Shown here one piece after another: positions 27,993-37,629 of a stretch of DNA of 64,000 nucleotides. The notes beneath the pieces are model-generated. The model did no database searches, was not told where the DNA came from, and saw nothing but the letters and a program-made list of their open reading frames with translations. The stretch lies in the NCBI RefSeq assembly GCF_002156875.1, contig NZ_NCSY01000014.1, positions 124,001 to 188,000 of the forward strand, in the 5' to 3' direction. Source of the stretch: Bacillus sp. EAC. Lineage in GTDB: Bacteria; Bacillota; Bacilli; Bacillales; Bacillaceae_G. The position numbers were made by a program, and so were the translations under genes. Each line of letters opens with the position of its first letter. The first letter of the stretch is position 1.

Positions 27993-28895
27993 TTATAAAT
28001 ATGTTGCCTTCAAGCGGTTAATATCTTCTTTTGGTGGTAAACCAAATAATCGGGAATATTCACGGCTAAATTGAGACGGGCTCTCGTAACCTACTCGGAA
28101 TGCTGCTTCAATGGCATCTGTTGACTCAGATAATAATATCCGACGCGCTTCCTGTAGCCTTAGTTGTTTTTGGAATTGAATGGGACTCATTGCTGTCACC
28201 ACTTTAAAGTGCCTATGAAGCGAAGAAACGCTCATATTTGCAATTTCCGCTAGGTCTTCAATTCGAAAAGACTGGTTATAATTAATCATGATATGGTCGA
28301 CAACGTCACCTATTTGATTGGCGGAACTGCCTTCTATAGCTATTTGTCCTAGAGTTAACCCGTGCTGTCCTTGTAAAACTCTATAAATGATTTCCTTCAT
28401 AATAAGTGGTGCAAGTACTGATATATCATTAGGATGATCAAGCAAACGAACTAATCTGTTTACCGTTTCCAATAGAGATAACTCTATTTGGCTTACATAC
28501 ATGCCTCTTTTAGCATTTTCTTTCTGGTTAATAACAAGTTGTGAATCCTGTAAAACCTGCAAAATTTGATTAGGTGTAAATTCGAGTTTGAGTGCCAAGT
28601 ATGGATTTTCAGAAGAGGCTTCTGTGACTATTCCGGTAACTGGCAAATTTACAGAGGAAATCAGGTAATCGGCTGGACCGTATACATAATGCTCTTTTGC
28701 CAATACTACCTCCTTTTTACCTTGAACGATGATACACATAGAAGGCTTGTAAACTCCATAATGTGGTCCAGTAACATTAGAATAACGGGAGAAAAATAAA
28801 GAAGGAATTGCAGTCGCATGAGACCCATCCTGATCTGTGTGACTCTCAATGAGTTTAATGAGATCTGATTGGTGTTTATAGATTTGATCAGACAT
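27993..28895 (-). CDS. AraC family transcriptional regulator
   Basis: This 300-residue protein has an N-terminal cupin-like AraC domain (SMCIIVQGKKEVVLAKEHYVYGPADYLI) and a C-terminal pair of HTHs, the second containing AAFRVGYESPSQFSREYSRLFG. AAAGGAGG lies before the ATG. It is divergent from the aldo/keto reductase gene across a 309-bp gap. The AraC-next-to-reductase layout is common, and the reductase is the likely target. Confidence 0.9.
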   Translation of the reverse strand: MSDQIYKHQSDLIKLIESHTDQDGSHATAIPSLFFSRYSNVTGPHYGVYKPSMCIIVQGKKEVVLAKEHYVYGPADYLISSVNLPVTGIVTEASSENPYLALKLEFTPNQILQVLQDSQLVINQKENAKRGMYVSQIELSLLETVNRLVRLLDHPNDISVLAPLIMKEIIYRVLQGQHGLTLGQIAIEGSSANQIGDVVDHIMINYNQSFRIEDLAEIANMSVSSLHRHFKVVTAMSPIQFQKQLRLQEARRILLSESTDAIEAAFRVGYESPSQFSREYSRLFGLPPKEDINRLKATYL

Positions 28896-30056
<1,161 letters not shown>

Positions 30057-30167
30057 AGCCTAACTTCTAGATTTATTTCTTAATACATTTATATGTTACT
30101 TTCAAAGACAGCCAGTTTAAATAACTAGCTGTTTTTTCTTATTTAGGGGGTTGAGCTGAAATCTGTT

Positions 30168-30260
30168 CCATGTTCAACAAATGCATGCAATAGGTGAAGA
30201 ACATCTGGCTACTTCGGCAGTCTTTTTGTTTTAGGAAATGGCAGTTTTAGTTGAACTAGC
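30168..30260 (+). repeat. Palindrome-terminator repeat, diverged copy
   Basis: TTCAACAAATGCATGCAATA forms a damaged head at about 30172-30191, followed by GAAGAACATCTGGCTACTTC, a CGGCAGTC arm and CTTTTTGTTTT. It lies 110 bp after the aldo/keto reductase gene. Confidence 0.65.
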
Positions 30261-30505
30261 AATTTTACTACATTTAAAGAAATGTATCATATAGAATTGA
30301 ACTTTCCATGGAGTATTACGAAAAGAAGTAATGATATTCATTAACGCTATTGGTTTTAACTCCTTGTGGTCATATTGATAAAGAAGAAACGTAACAGCAC
30401 CCAATTTATTATGAGTCCCAAAATTTTTTGTAATTAGAGGAGGTTACTATGTCCAATATGATGGAATAGTTCCTCTTTTTTTACATTATGTACGGGATTA
30501 CGTAA

Positions 30506-30661
30506 GCAACAAACTTGGCCATTACATCTAAGTTGATCAAACGAGAGATTAATGAGTATAACAAAGATGGCTTGGTTGCTTCCTAACTGAACCGCATTAA
30601 GAAGCTAGAACGTGAATACAATGAATTAAGAGAAAAATTGAGAGTGGCTTATATAAGAATT
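30506..30661 (+). pseudogene. Decayed coding fragment, possibly an HTH/coiled-coil OrfA-like remnant
   Basis: One frame reads ATNLAITSKLIKREINEYNK followed by DGLVAS, a TAA stop, then LNRIKKLEREYNELREKLR. The second part is a heptad-like coiled coil. The layout resembles the end of a transposase OrfA or a small recombinase-associated protein. There is no start codon with a ribosome site, and the stop splits the frame, so this is a remnant. The family is not certain. Confidence 0.35.
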
Positions 30662-30820
30662 TATATATATATCTTAGGGAACAACGATCGCTCCTGTCTT
30701 CACCTAAGTGGACAGATGGTGGGGGATTATAGATTTTATTACATTGGTAAAAAACAAATTATTTTATTTTTTTTACGTAACTGCTTGATAAGTTCGCTAC
30801 TTAGTGTTACGATGTAATGG

Positions 30821-31074
30821 TACTAAGTAATACTGAATATATGTAACACTATATAGTTTATATAGTTAAAAAAATATTTTAAAAAAAGAGGAACAAAATT
30901 AACTACTATGTAATACAATATACTATTACTAAGTAACACAGAATATCAGTAATGCTAGATAGCTAAAGAGCGTTCATAGAAGAATTATCAAATAAAATCC
31001 TTAACGCATAAGCTATTCGGTATTGCTACGTTTTAGTACTAAGTGACACTAAATATCTGTATTACTAATTAGCT
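30821..31074. repeat. Three iterated 38-bp motifs upstream of the PadR-ABC operon
   Basis: Copies start at 30821, 30927 and 31037, spaced 106 and 110 bp. Each begins TACTAAGT, continues with GTAAYACT-like then GAATAT, then a second GTAAYRCT-like half, and ends ATAGTT or AGCT. Two related 8-mers within each motif suggest a protein-binding site. They fill the 1.1-kb gap 30057-31185 together with the repeat and the fragment listed above, and the last copy ends 111 bp before the PadR start. Confidence 0.65.
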
Positions 31075-31185
31075 CGAGAGGTGGTTTTATTAAGATACTA
31101 TTGATATTTTTAACCCTCCGCTCCAAGTTACAGTTTATCTTTACTAAATAGAACGAAAATCAATTTAATTAAGGAGGTGTATGCT

Positions 31186-31509
31186 ATGGAAAATTTAACA
31201 GAAATGCTCAAAGGTTCGTTGGAGGGTTGTGTACTGGAAATCATCAGTCGAGGTGATACTTACGGCTATGAAATTACCCGCCGCCTTAATGACCTGGGAT
31301 TTACAGAGGTCGTCGAAGGTACAGTCTACACCATTTTGGTACGACTGGAAAAGAAAGAATTAGTAAATATAGAGAAAAAACGTTCTGAAATGGGCCCGCC
31401 TCGTAAGTTCTATTCATTAAACGAAGCTGGGGATGAGGAATTACAACAATTTTGGGGAAAATGGGATTTTGTATCATCAAAAATAAATACATTAAAGGAG
31501 GAAAAATAA
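31186..31509 (+). CDS. PadR family transcriptional regulator
   Basis: This 107-residue protein is a winged helix of the PadR type: LKGSLEGCVLEIISRGDTYGYEIT at the N-terminus, GTVYTILVRLEKKELV as recognition helix and wing, and PPRKFYSLNEAGDEEL. It has the short PadR-s1 layout with a dimerisation helix at the end. ATG 31186 is preferred, as AAGGAGG ends nine bases upstream. It is the first gene of a four-gene operon with DUF1048 and an ABC exporter, and probably binds the iterated motifs upstream. Confidence 0.92.
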   Translation: MENLTEMLKGSLEGCVLEIISRGDTYGYEITRRLNDLGFTEVVEGTVYTILVRLEKKELVNIEKKRSEMGPPRKFYSLNEAGDEELQQFWGKWDFVSSKINTLKEEK

Positions 31510-31860
31510 ATGTTAGACTTTCTGAAAAAAATGGTTGGAGATAAAAAAGAGTATAAGGCAATGATGGCAAGAGTGGAAAAATTTCCTGAGGATTATCAAT
31601 TCGTATATAAAAAAATTCAAGGATATATGTGGAATTTTGCTGCAGGAAACGGTTTCGATATGCTGCAAATTCAATATGAATTAATTGATTTATTTGAAGC
31701 AGGTATAGCAGATGGCAAACAAGTTTTAGAAATTACTGGCGAAGACGTTGCTTCATTCTGTGATGAATTATTGGAAAATGCAAAAACCTACACTGCTAAC
31801 TGGCGTAAGAACCTAAATGAAAGTATTTTAAAAGAATTGGGAGGGAAAAAAGATGAGTAA
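31510..31860 (+). CDS. DUF1048 family protein
   Basis: This 116-residue helical protein has the DUF1048 pattern (KEYKAMMARVEKFPEDYQFVYKKIQ, then a second helical part with ITGEDVASFCDELL). Its start codon follows the PadR stop directly, and its end overlaps the ABC ATPase start by 8 bp. Such proteins are regularly coded between PadR regulators and ABC exporters; they are thought to be co-regulators or accessory factors, with no established activity. Confidence 0.88.
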   Translation: MLDFLKKMVGDKKEYKAMMARVEKFPEDYQFVYKKIQGYMWNFAAGNGFDMLQIQYELIDLFEAGIADGKQVLEITGEDVASFCDELLENAKTYTANWRKNLNESILKELGGKKDE

Positions 31861-32611
31861 CTTTGCTGTTTCAGTAAGAGGACTTGAAAAATCCTACAAA
31901 AATGTCCCAGTATTAAAAGGTGTGGATTTTGAGGTGAAAAAAGGCAGTGTTTTCGCTTTATTAGGCTCAAATGGTGCCGGTAAAACAACAATTATTAAAA
32001 TTTTAACTACTTTACTGCAAGCAGATAAGGGGGAAATAGAAGTTTGTGGTGTCAACCTTCAAACGAACCCGCAACAAGTACGTGAGAAAATCAGCCTAAC
32101 CGGACAAAATGTGGCGGTAGATGATATTTTGACTGGGCGTGAAAATCTCGATCTAGTAGCAAAACTTCGCCACTTGCCTGATCGAAAAACAGCTGTTGAG
32201 GAAAGCCTACGTCGCTTTGATTTAATAGAAGCTGGTGATCGAGCTCTTGCTACGTATTCAGGCGGTATGAAACGGCGCTTGGATTTAGCAATGACAGTAC
32301 TTGGGTCACCGGAACTTGTTTTTCTTGATGAACCTTCTGTGGGACTTGACCCGGAAGCACGTTTGGCTTTATGGGATGTAATTCGTGATATGGTCAAAGC
32401 TGGTATTACCGTTTTTCTCACTACCCAATATTTAGAAGAAGCCGAACAATTAGCTGACTGCATTGCTATTTTACATGAAGGAAAAATTCTCGTGCAAGGC
32501 ACAATGGATGAACTAAAATCAATTCTGCCACCTAAAAAAGTGGAATACGTGGAAAAACAACCGACACTTGAGGAAATTTTTCTCGCTGTTACGACAAAGA
32601 AGGGGGAATAG
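31853..32611 (+). CDS. ABC transporter ATP-binding protein (DrrA-like)
   Basis: This 252-residue ATPase has Walker A GSNGAGKTT at about residues 38-46, the signature YSGGMKRRLDLA, Walker B LVFLDEPSVGLDP and a H-loop replaced by TQYLEEAEQLAD; the usual His is Gln here, as in the DrrA/antibiotic-export group. It pairs with the permease 2 bp downstream. Likely role: energising export of a drug or bacterial metabolite, induced through PadR. Confidence 0.93.
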   Translation: MSNFAVSVRGLEKSYKNVPVLKGVDFEVKKGSVFALLGSNGAGKTTIIKILTTLLQADKGEIEVCGVNLQTNPQQVREKISLTGQNVAVDDILTGRENLDLVAKLRHLPDRKTAVEESLRRFDLIEAGDRALATYSGGMKRRLDLAMTVLGSPELVFLDEPSVGLDPEARLALWDVIRDMVKAGITVFLTTQYLEEAEQLADCIAILHEGKILVQGTMDELKSILPPKKVEYVEKQPTLEEIFLAVTTKKGE

Positions 32612-32613
32612 TA

Positions 32614-33378
32614 ATGAACGGAAAACATTTTTTCAGTGATACTTTTACAATGAGTAGTCGGGTGATGAAACATTCACTCAGAAGTGTTGACACGATTATC
32701 ACAACTATTCTCATGCCGATTATGCTTATGCTTGCTTTTGTCTATATTTTCGGAAGTGCCATGACTATGGATAAAGTTGATTATGTGAATTTTATCGTAC
32801 CCGGTGTATTGCTTATGTGTATTGGAATGGGGATTTCCTATACAGCAGTCCGAGTAAATACAGATATGACTAAAGGAATTTTTGACAGATTCCATTCCAT
32901 GCCAATCGCCAAATCATCCATAATGGGTGGGCATGTCATCTCAACATTGATTTTAAACTTATTATCAGTTGTTGCGGTAATTCTCATTTCATTTCTCATG
33001 GGATTCCGTCCTCACGCTGATTTTGTTGAATGGCTACTAGCAGGGGGAATGATCCTGCTCATCATTTTCTCTTTCACTTGGATGGCAGTAGCATGCGGAC
33101 TTATGTCAAAATCATACGAAGGTGCGAGCGTGTTCTCTTATTTACTAATGGGGCTAATGTTTGTAAGTTCATCATTTGTTCCGACAAACAATATGGGTAG
33201 CAAACTTCGCGCTTTTGCCGAAAATCAGCCGATGACACCAATTGCCGAAAGTGTGCGTTCACTTTTGGCTGGGCAGCCGGACTCTGGTGCGATTGTAACA
33301 GCAATTATATGGTTAGTAGGAATTGGAATTTTGTTTTATGTAATTTCGATGAAGGTGTATAAAAAGCGAATGAAATAG
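32614..33378 (+). CDS. ABC transporter permease (ABC-2 type)
   Basis: This 254-residue protein has six predicted hydrophobic segments and the ABC-2 family motif FDRFHSMPIAKSSIMGGHV. GGGGGA stands before the ATG. It is the last gene of the padR-DUF1048-ATPase-permease operon, so the complex is probably a half-size pair that dimerises into an exporter. Confidence 0.92.
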   Translation: MNGKHFFSDTFTMSSRVMKHSLRSVDTIITTILMPIMLMLAFVYIFGSAMTMDKVDYVNFIVPGVLLMCIGMGISYTAVRVNTDMTKGIFDRFHSMPIAKSSIMGGHVISTLILNLLSVVAVILISFLMGFRPHADFVEWLLAGGMILLIIFSFTWMAVACGLMSKSYEGASVFSYLLMGLMFVSSSFVPTNNMGSKLRAFAENQPMTPIAESVRSLLAGQPDSGAIVTAIIWLVGIGILFYVISMKVYKKRMK

Positions 33379-33385
33379 AATGGCG

Positions 33386-33425
33386 AAGTACAGACTGGAA
33401 TTTTCTTTCGGTCTGTACTTTTTTC
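33386..33425 (+). terminator. Terminator of the PadR-ABC operon
   Basis: AAGTACAGAC at 33386-33395 pairs with GTCTGTACTT at 33411-33420, followed by a T-run. Confidence 0.88.
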
Positions 33426-33566
33426 ATTTTTAATAGAATGTTTGGATTAAGAACTTGTCTAGTTTAGATAATTTAACACCAAATAGCATATGTAGTACGT
33501 TAATTCGAAAAGGAATATTAATAGAAAGTATCGAACCTATATATTGCTAGATAGGAGGTTATTAAA

Positions 33567-34193
33567 ATGGCAGATTTTAAAAATATTAATGTAGAAAATA
33601 TAAATATTGTTGATAAAGATGGAACAGTACGGATGAAACTTTTTAATAATGATAATATTCCACCTGCAATTATGGATGGAAAAGACTTTCTTCCCGGTCA
33701 TAGGCAGGAAGATCCGATAGCTGGATTAATGTTTTATAACGGAGAAGGTGATGAGTGTGGAGGTCTCATATTTGGAAGTAAAAAAGATGAAATCGGAAAC
33801 TATGAATCGTATGCAACATTGACTTTTGATCAGTATAAACAAGATCAAGTTGTACAAATGCATTATATTGATGAGAATGGTCAAAGGAATTACGGTTTTT
33901 CAGTTTATGATAGACCTAATACACCTTTACCAGAACTTATTGAAAAAACACACAGTCTACAAAATTCCGATCTAACTGAAGAGGAAATGGATAAAGAGTT
34001 AGAAAAAGTTTGGGAAGGTAATACGCCTCGTGCGTTTATGGGGAAAAATTCAAAGGGAGAAGTTACGGTTCAGCTTTCAGACAGTAAAGGAAAACCTCGA
34101 ATCAGAATGGTAGTAGATGAAAACGATATTCCCCGTATGGAAATTTTAGATGGAGATGGAAAAGTTACTTATAAAATTCCGCCAGAATTGTAA
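33567..34193 (+). CDS. Uncharacterised protein with repeated beta motif
   Basis: This 208-residue soluble protein is unrecognised by named family. It begins with VENINIVDKDGTVRMKLFNN and repeats a similar D-x-x-G-x-x-R-x motif at the C-terminus (DSKGKPRIRMVVDENDIPRM, DGDGKVTYKIP). The middle part has GLMFYNGEGDECGGLIFG. The repeated V-D-x-D-G pattern suggests beta-helix or beta-sandwich units. Related hypothetical proteins occur in other Bacilli, from memory. AGGAGG precedes the ATG. It is monocistronic and followed by a palindromic repeat. Confidence 0.8.
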   Translation: MADFKNINVENINIVDKDGTVRMKLFNNDNIPPAIMDGKDFLPGHRQEDPIAGLMFYNGEGDECGGLIFGSKKDEIGNYESYATLTFDQYKQDQVVQMHYIDENGQRNYGFSVYDRPNTPLPELIEKTHSLQNSDLTEEEMDKELEKVWEGNTPRAFMGKNSKGEVTVQLSDSKGKPRIRMVVDENDIPRMEILDGDGKVTYKIPPEL

Positions 34194-34220
34194 ATTACTC
34201 TTATTGGATTACTTTCCTAT

Positions 34221-34285
34221 ACTCAGTTAAGGCATGCGTTAGTTTAACAATAGCTAGGAGCTGAGCAATCAGTTCCTATTTTACA
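34221..34285 (+). repeat. Palindrome-terminator repeat, partial copy
   Basis: CTCAGTTAAGGCATGCGTTA at about 34222-34241 retains half of the palindromic head. AGGAGCTGAGCAATCAGTTCCT then forms the hairpin and is followed by ATTTTAC. It follows the 33567-34193 gene. Confidence 0.65.
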
Positions 34286-34356
34286 TTCTGACAATTTAAT
34301 TAAATAATGGGTAAGTAATCTTAATATTAATAGATTACTATTTTAGGAGGATAAGA

Positions 34357-34911
34357 ATGTTAGAAAGAAGATTTGGAGACCGTTCTAAATGGAAGCGTGT
34401 TTTAAAAAGAAGTTATTTACAATCGTTTTTAAATACGAAGGAGTTTAAAGGATATGTAACTTGATTAAATATTGAAAAAGTCTCCGAGCCATTAATTGTT
34501 CAATATAAAGAAAAAGAGGTATGTATTGTTAATGACGGATTTAGTTGGCTCCAGCACTTCCCTTCTGATGAGCATTATTCTCTAACTACAATGTTTAATT
34601 TTGACGGAGAAATTGTTCAGTGGTATATCGATATATGTTATCGAAATGGCATCGAAAACGGTGTACCTTGGATGGATGATTTATATTTAGATATTATTGT
34701 TCTTCCGACTGGAGAAGTTTTTTTAATAGATATAGATGAACTTGAGGATGCCCTAAATACTGGAGTTATTGATAGAAATCTCTATAATTTGGCTTGGGAT
34801 GAAGCGAAAAGAATAAAAAAATTAATAGAAAACGGGAATTTTGATTTACTTAAATTTTCAAAAAGACATAAAGATATTCTTGCCAACAAAATAACTTGTT
34901 GTAACTTATAG
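34357..34911 (+). pseudogene. DUF402 domain protein interrupted by one in-frame TGA
   Basis: A single frame from the ATG at 34357 (TAGGAGG six bases upstream) to the TAG at 34909 codes 184 residues and is broken only by TGA at 34462-34464 (codon 36). After the stop come DGFSWLQHFPSDEHYSLTTM, VQWYIDICYRNG, MDDLYLDIIVLPTGEVFLID and a helical end, the complete DUF402 core. DUF402 proteins include nucleoside phosphohydrolases. An internal ATG at 34591 would start too late to give a whole domain. The gene is probably a recent nonsense mutant, or a sequencing error. Confidence 0.8.
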
Positions 34912-34985
34912 GCCTGACACAGGAATTAATTGAATAGTGTACGTTACAATATTTAATTTAAGCTAGCTAAAAGGAGATAACCTTT

Positions 34986-35381
34986 TTGAGAAATAGAGGA
35001 TCTGCAATAATAATTGAACATCAAAAAGTTGTTTTGATTAAAAGAAATAGAAATAATTGTGTTTATTATGTATTTCCAGGTGGAGGAATTGAGGAAGGAG
35101 AAACACCTGAACAGACAACGAAAAGAGAAGCATTTGAAGAATTAGGAGTTAAGATCAATGTTAAAGAATGCATTGAAAAGGTTGAATTTAATGGAATGCA
35201 ATATTTTTTCTTATCTGAAATAATTGAAGGAGAAGTTGGTTCTGGTGAGGGTGAAGAATATACCGAAATAAGTAGGGATAGAGGTACATATCAACCTATT
35301 TGGATGGAAATAAAACAGCTTTCTTCAATTGATATCAGACCTAAAGAGGTAGCAGTTAAAATTCAATCCTTATTGAACTAA
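34986..35381 (+). CDS. NUDIX hydrolase
   Basis: This 131-residue protein has a full Nudix box at residues 33-55: G-x5-E-x7-R-E-A-F-E-E-L-G-V, within GGGIEEGETPEQTTKREAFE. The N-terminal IIIEHQKVVLIKRNRN is the first beta strand. The C-terminal part has the WMEIKQL strand. It is probably an NDP-X or nucleotide-sugar pyrophosphatase; specificity cannot be read. Start is TTG with AAAGGAG upstream. It lies after the DUF402 pseudogene on the same strand with a 74-bp gap. Confidence 0.9.
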   Translation: MRNRGSAIIIEHQKVVLIKRNRNNCVYYVFPGGGIEEGETPEQTTKREAFEELGVKINVKECIEKVEFNGMQYFFLSEIIEGEVGSGEGEEYTEISRDRGTYQPIWMEIKQLSSIDIRPKEVAVKIQSLLN

Positions 35382-35496
35382 ATCATACTTTTGATACAGA
35401 TATTTAAAGAAGAAAAGGAATAAAACTCATAAAGGGATTATTCAACCTAACATTAATATGATTAAATTAGGATTAATCCTTAAAGGAGTGACATAG

Positions 35497-35913
35497 ATGG
35501 CTGAAGTTAAAAGCAAAATGGGTATTAAAAAGAACCTTATTTTATTATTGGTTTTAATTTTAGTATTTATTTTTTTAGCTATAAGTGCCCCAAAAGTACA
35601 AAATACATATAAACCAACTTTACAAGGAACTTATCTATGTGAAAAGCTTCCTTTTGCAACTTTAGTATTTGATGAAAAAGATGATCATGCTTTTTATTAT
35701 TATAATTTTACCGGATCAGACGAAGTAACTGAAAAAGGGAAGTACTCAAAAGAAACAGATAAAACGTATGTTATAGATAGTAATTCATTTCAGAATGTAA
35801 TAATCAACTATGATGGAAAAGGTCGATCTTTTAAAATCCATATTAACAATGGAATATATGTATTTAAACAATTTAGTCCATTGCCTTCGATTATTACTAA
35901 CAATTATGAATGA
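35497..35913 (+). CDS. Membrane-anchored protein of unknown function
   Basis: This 138-residue protein has a short basic N-terminus, one hydrophobic segment at about residues 13-29, and an extracytoplasmic domain of about 100 residues: LQGTYLCEKLPFATLVFDE, DDHAFYYYNF and SEKGKYSKE-like turns. The G-T-Y and later K-x-Y patterns resemble small lipocalin-like lipoprotein folds, but there is no lipobox Cys. AAAGGAG precedes the ATG. I do not recognise a family. Confidence 0.75.
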   Translation: MAEVKSKMGIKKNLILLLVLILVFIFLAISAPKVQNTYKPTLQGTYLCEKLPFATLVFDEKDDHAFYYYNFTGSDEVTEKGKYSKETDKTYVIDSNSFQNVIINYDGKGRSFKIHINNGIYVFKQFSPLPSIITNNYE

Positions 35914-35974
35914 TAGATTCTGAATATCAATTAAAGTTCAAATTATACTAATTTGTTTAACGGGATAATAATTC

Positions 35975-36066
35975 CTTATGCAACTAACGCATGTTCTAGT
36001 TACATAACAAAATCGGCTGTTAATCGGTCAGTTTATTCCACTAAATGGCAAGATAGTTAAATAAGG
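35975..36066 (+). repeat. Palindrome-terminator repeat, diverged copy
   Basis: CAACTAACGCATGTTCTAGT at about 35981-36000 is the head. AATCGGCTGTTAATCGGTCA gives a weakened hairpin, and the tail CTAAATGGCAAGATAGTTAA keeps the right-hand half ending near ATAAGG. The surrounding 35914-36221 gap has no gene. Confidence 0.65.
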
Positions 36067-36221
36067 ATATGATAAAATTAGAATTATTGATAATTGTATT
36101 TACAAAGTTAATAAGCATCATGAAGAAGTACATGAAATAAAAAAAAATAATAATATAAAAAATTGCTACAAACTACAAAACTCCTATTAAGTGAAATAAC
36201 TGTAAAGGAAAAAAACAAAAT

Positions 36222-36677
36222 ATGAACAGACTTTTAAAGATAATTACATTAATTATAATCCTTTTAGTTGTTTTATTTTATCTTAAAAATACAAAGACTA
36301 AAGTATTAAAAGAGAACATCAGTTTAAAAAACAATATTGCAACAATCGTTAATTCTAGAAATTCAATCGACTTTGCAAAAGAAACAGATTTCCAATGGGA
36401 TGAAATGATCATTTTTCCTCCTTACGCTCAATTAGAAACAGATTTTAAAAAGCTTAAAATAAAAACAAATGTTAAAAAAATCCAAACACCAATTGAATCA
36501 AATGATGGTATAAATCTTATCGTGTATACTAAAAATCATAAAATTGTTTCTTATGTAAACAATAGACGAGATAAAGGAGATTTTCCGTTTACTAACAATA
36601 GAATTTTCACTAATAAGAATGCAAAATTTAAAATTATTAAAGATGAAAATGGATGGATAAAATTTGTTGATAATTAA
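36222..36677 (+). CDS. Single-pass membrane protein of unknown function
   Basis: This 151-residue protein has an N-terminal hydrophobic segment at about residues 5-22, then a short Lys-rich coiled region and an extracytoplasmic domain with DFQWDEMIIFPPYAQLET and VYTKNHKIVSYVNNRRDKGD. That pattern is shared by small hypothetical proteins of Firmicutes in which a W-D-x-M/L-x-x-F-P-P-Y motif recurs. Function is unknown. AAGGAAA purines precede the ATG. Confidence 0.75.
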   Translation: MNRLLKIITLIIILLVVLFYLKNTKTKVLKENISLKNNIATIVNSRNSIDFAKETDFQWDEMIIFPPYAQLETDFKKLKIKTNVKKIQTPIESNDGINLIVYTKNHKIVSYVNNRRDKGDFPFTNNRIFTNKNAKFKIIKDENGWIKFVDN

Positions 36678-36779
36678 AATGTAAAAACAAAGAATTGGTG
36701 TATGAAAAGTGCCGCTTCTTTGATATCTAGAAGATTTTAACTTAAAAAGGATCTACCTCGGAAGATTCTTTTAGGTTCT

Positions 36780-36869
36780 TTTACAACTAAAGAATGCGTT
36801 TGTTGAAGAATATGAGCTGCTAAAAAGCGGCTTTTTTTATTGAAATAATGGAAGTATGGGTGAATAAGA
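36780..36869 (+). repeat. Palindrome-terminator repeat copy
   Basis: TTACAACTAAAGAATGCGTT opens the element. The hairpin GAGCTGC-TAAAAA-GCGGC is followed by TTTTTTTATTGAAATAATGG and a tail ending GGGTGAATAAG, matching the right end of the type copy. It lies about 100 bp after the 36222-36677 gene. Confidence 0.75.
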
Positions 36870-36915
36870 ACTGTTAGAATGGAGATAAAATCTTAATTGG
36901 TATGAGGAGAATGAA

Positions 36916-37299
36916 ATGTTAAAAAAAATGAAGGATTGGGCGAGGAATTTAAAACGACAAATATTTGTTCTTTACTTTGCTTGTAAAGATGAAAGAGTAC
37001 CTTGGTATGCGAAAGTATTTACAGCATGTGTAGTAGCGTATGCATTTAGTCCGATTGATCTAATTCCTGATTTTATACCAATTTTGGGTTATTTAGATGA
37101 TGTGATTCTTATTCCATTAGGAATAATGATTGCTTTAAAGATGATACCAAAGAATGTAATAACTGATTGCGAAGTGAAGGCTGAAGAAATGATGAAAAAC
37201 AGTAAGCCAAAGAACTGGATTGTCGGTTCAATAATCGTATTGATCTGGGGCATAATTTTAATATGGGTTAGTTTGATTATTTATCGTTTATTTAAATAA
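36916..37299 (+). CDS. YkvA family protein (DUF1232)
   Basis: This 127-residue membrane protein has the DUF1232 signature FSPIDLIPDFIPILGYLDDVILIP preceded by WYAKVFTACVVAYA. A second hydrophobic segment forms the C-terminus (GSIIVLIWGIILIWVSLIIY). YkvA proteins are widespread, small and uncharacterised. GAGGAG stands before the ATG. It stands alone between palindromic repeats. Confidence 0.9.
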   Translation: MLKKMKDWARNLKRQIFVLYFACKDERVPWYAKVFTACVVAYAFSPIDLIPDFIPILGYLDDVILIPLGIMIALKMIPKNVITDCEVKAEEMMKNSKPKNWIVGSIIVLIWGIILIWVSLIIYRLFK

Positions 37300-37327
37300 C
37301 GCTTTCGGTAGTTCAATAGCTTGAGTT

Positions 37328-37447
37328 ATGTTTGAGTATGATGATTTAAAAAAGAGATATGAAGGAAAAGAAATGGACGATTATAGGGAGGCCAAAAACG
37401 AATTCTTCAAAAGGCTAATGCATTCTCCTGAATATAAAAAAATGTGA
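37328..37447 (+). CDS. Possible 39-residue small protein
   Basis: A frame from ATG 37328 to TGA 37445 codes a charged 39-residue peptide (MFEYDDLKKRYEGKEMDDYR at its start). Residue choice looks protein-like and helical, but there is no ribosome binding site. It could be a remnant of a larger gene. The rest of the gap 37300-37629 holds a repeat copy. Confidence 0.25.
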   Translation: MFEYDDLKKRYEGKEMDDYREAKNEFFKRLMHSPEYKKM

Positions 37448-37482
37448 CAATAGCAATATATTAAATAAAATTATTTTTATAT

Positions 37483-37570
37483 TATCCAATTAACACATGT
37501 GTAAGTTGAAGAACAAGAGTTGCCAATGGCAGCTTTTTTTTGTGCGAGCTAGTAGGATTGTTGAAGAAGG
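37483..37570 (+). repeat. Palindrome-terminator repeat copy
   Basis: CCAATTAACACATGTGTAAG at about 37486-37505 is a partly preserved palindromic head. GTTGCCAATGGCAGC forms the hairpin, followed by eight T residues, and GCGAGCTAGTAGGATTGTTG is the tail. Confidence 0.75.
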
Positions 37571-37629
37571 ATTTTCCAAATTTTGGTTGAAACATAATAA
37601 CAAGAATTTGAATTGAAAGTGGGAGTTAT

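Noticed and set aside
32059-32673. 204-codon minus-strand frame over the ABC ATPase gene
   Set aside because: It is Ser/Arg-rich, has no ribosome site and is opposite a gene with all ABC motifs.
34357-34911. In-frame TGA read as selenocysteine
   Set aside because: There is no SECIS-like hairpin directly after the TGA and no known selenoprotein in DUF402; a nonsense mutation or sequencing error is simpler.
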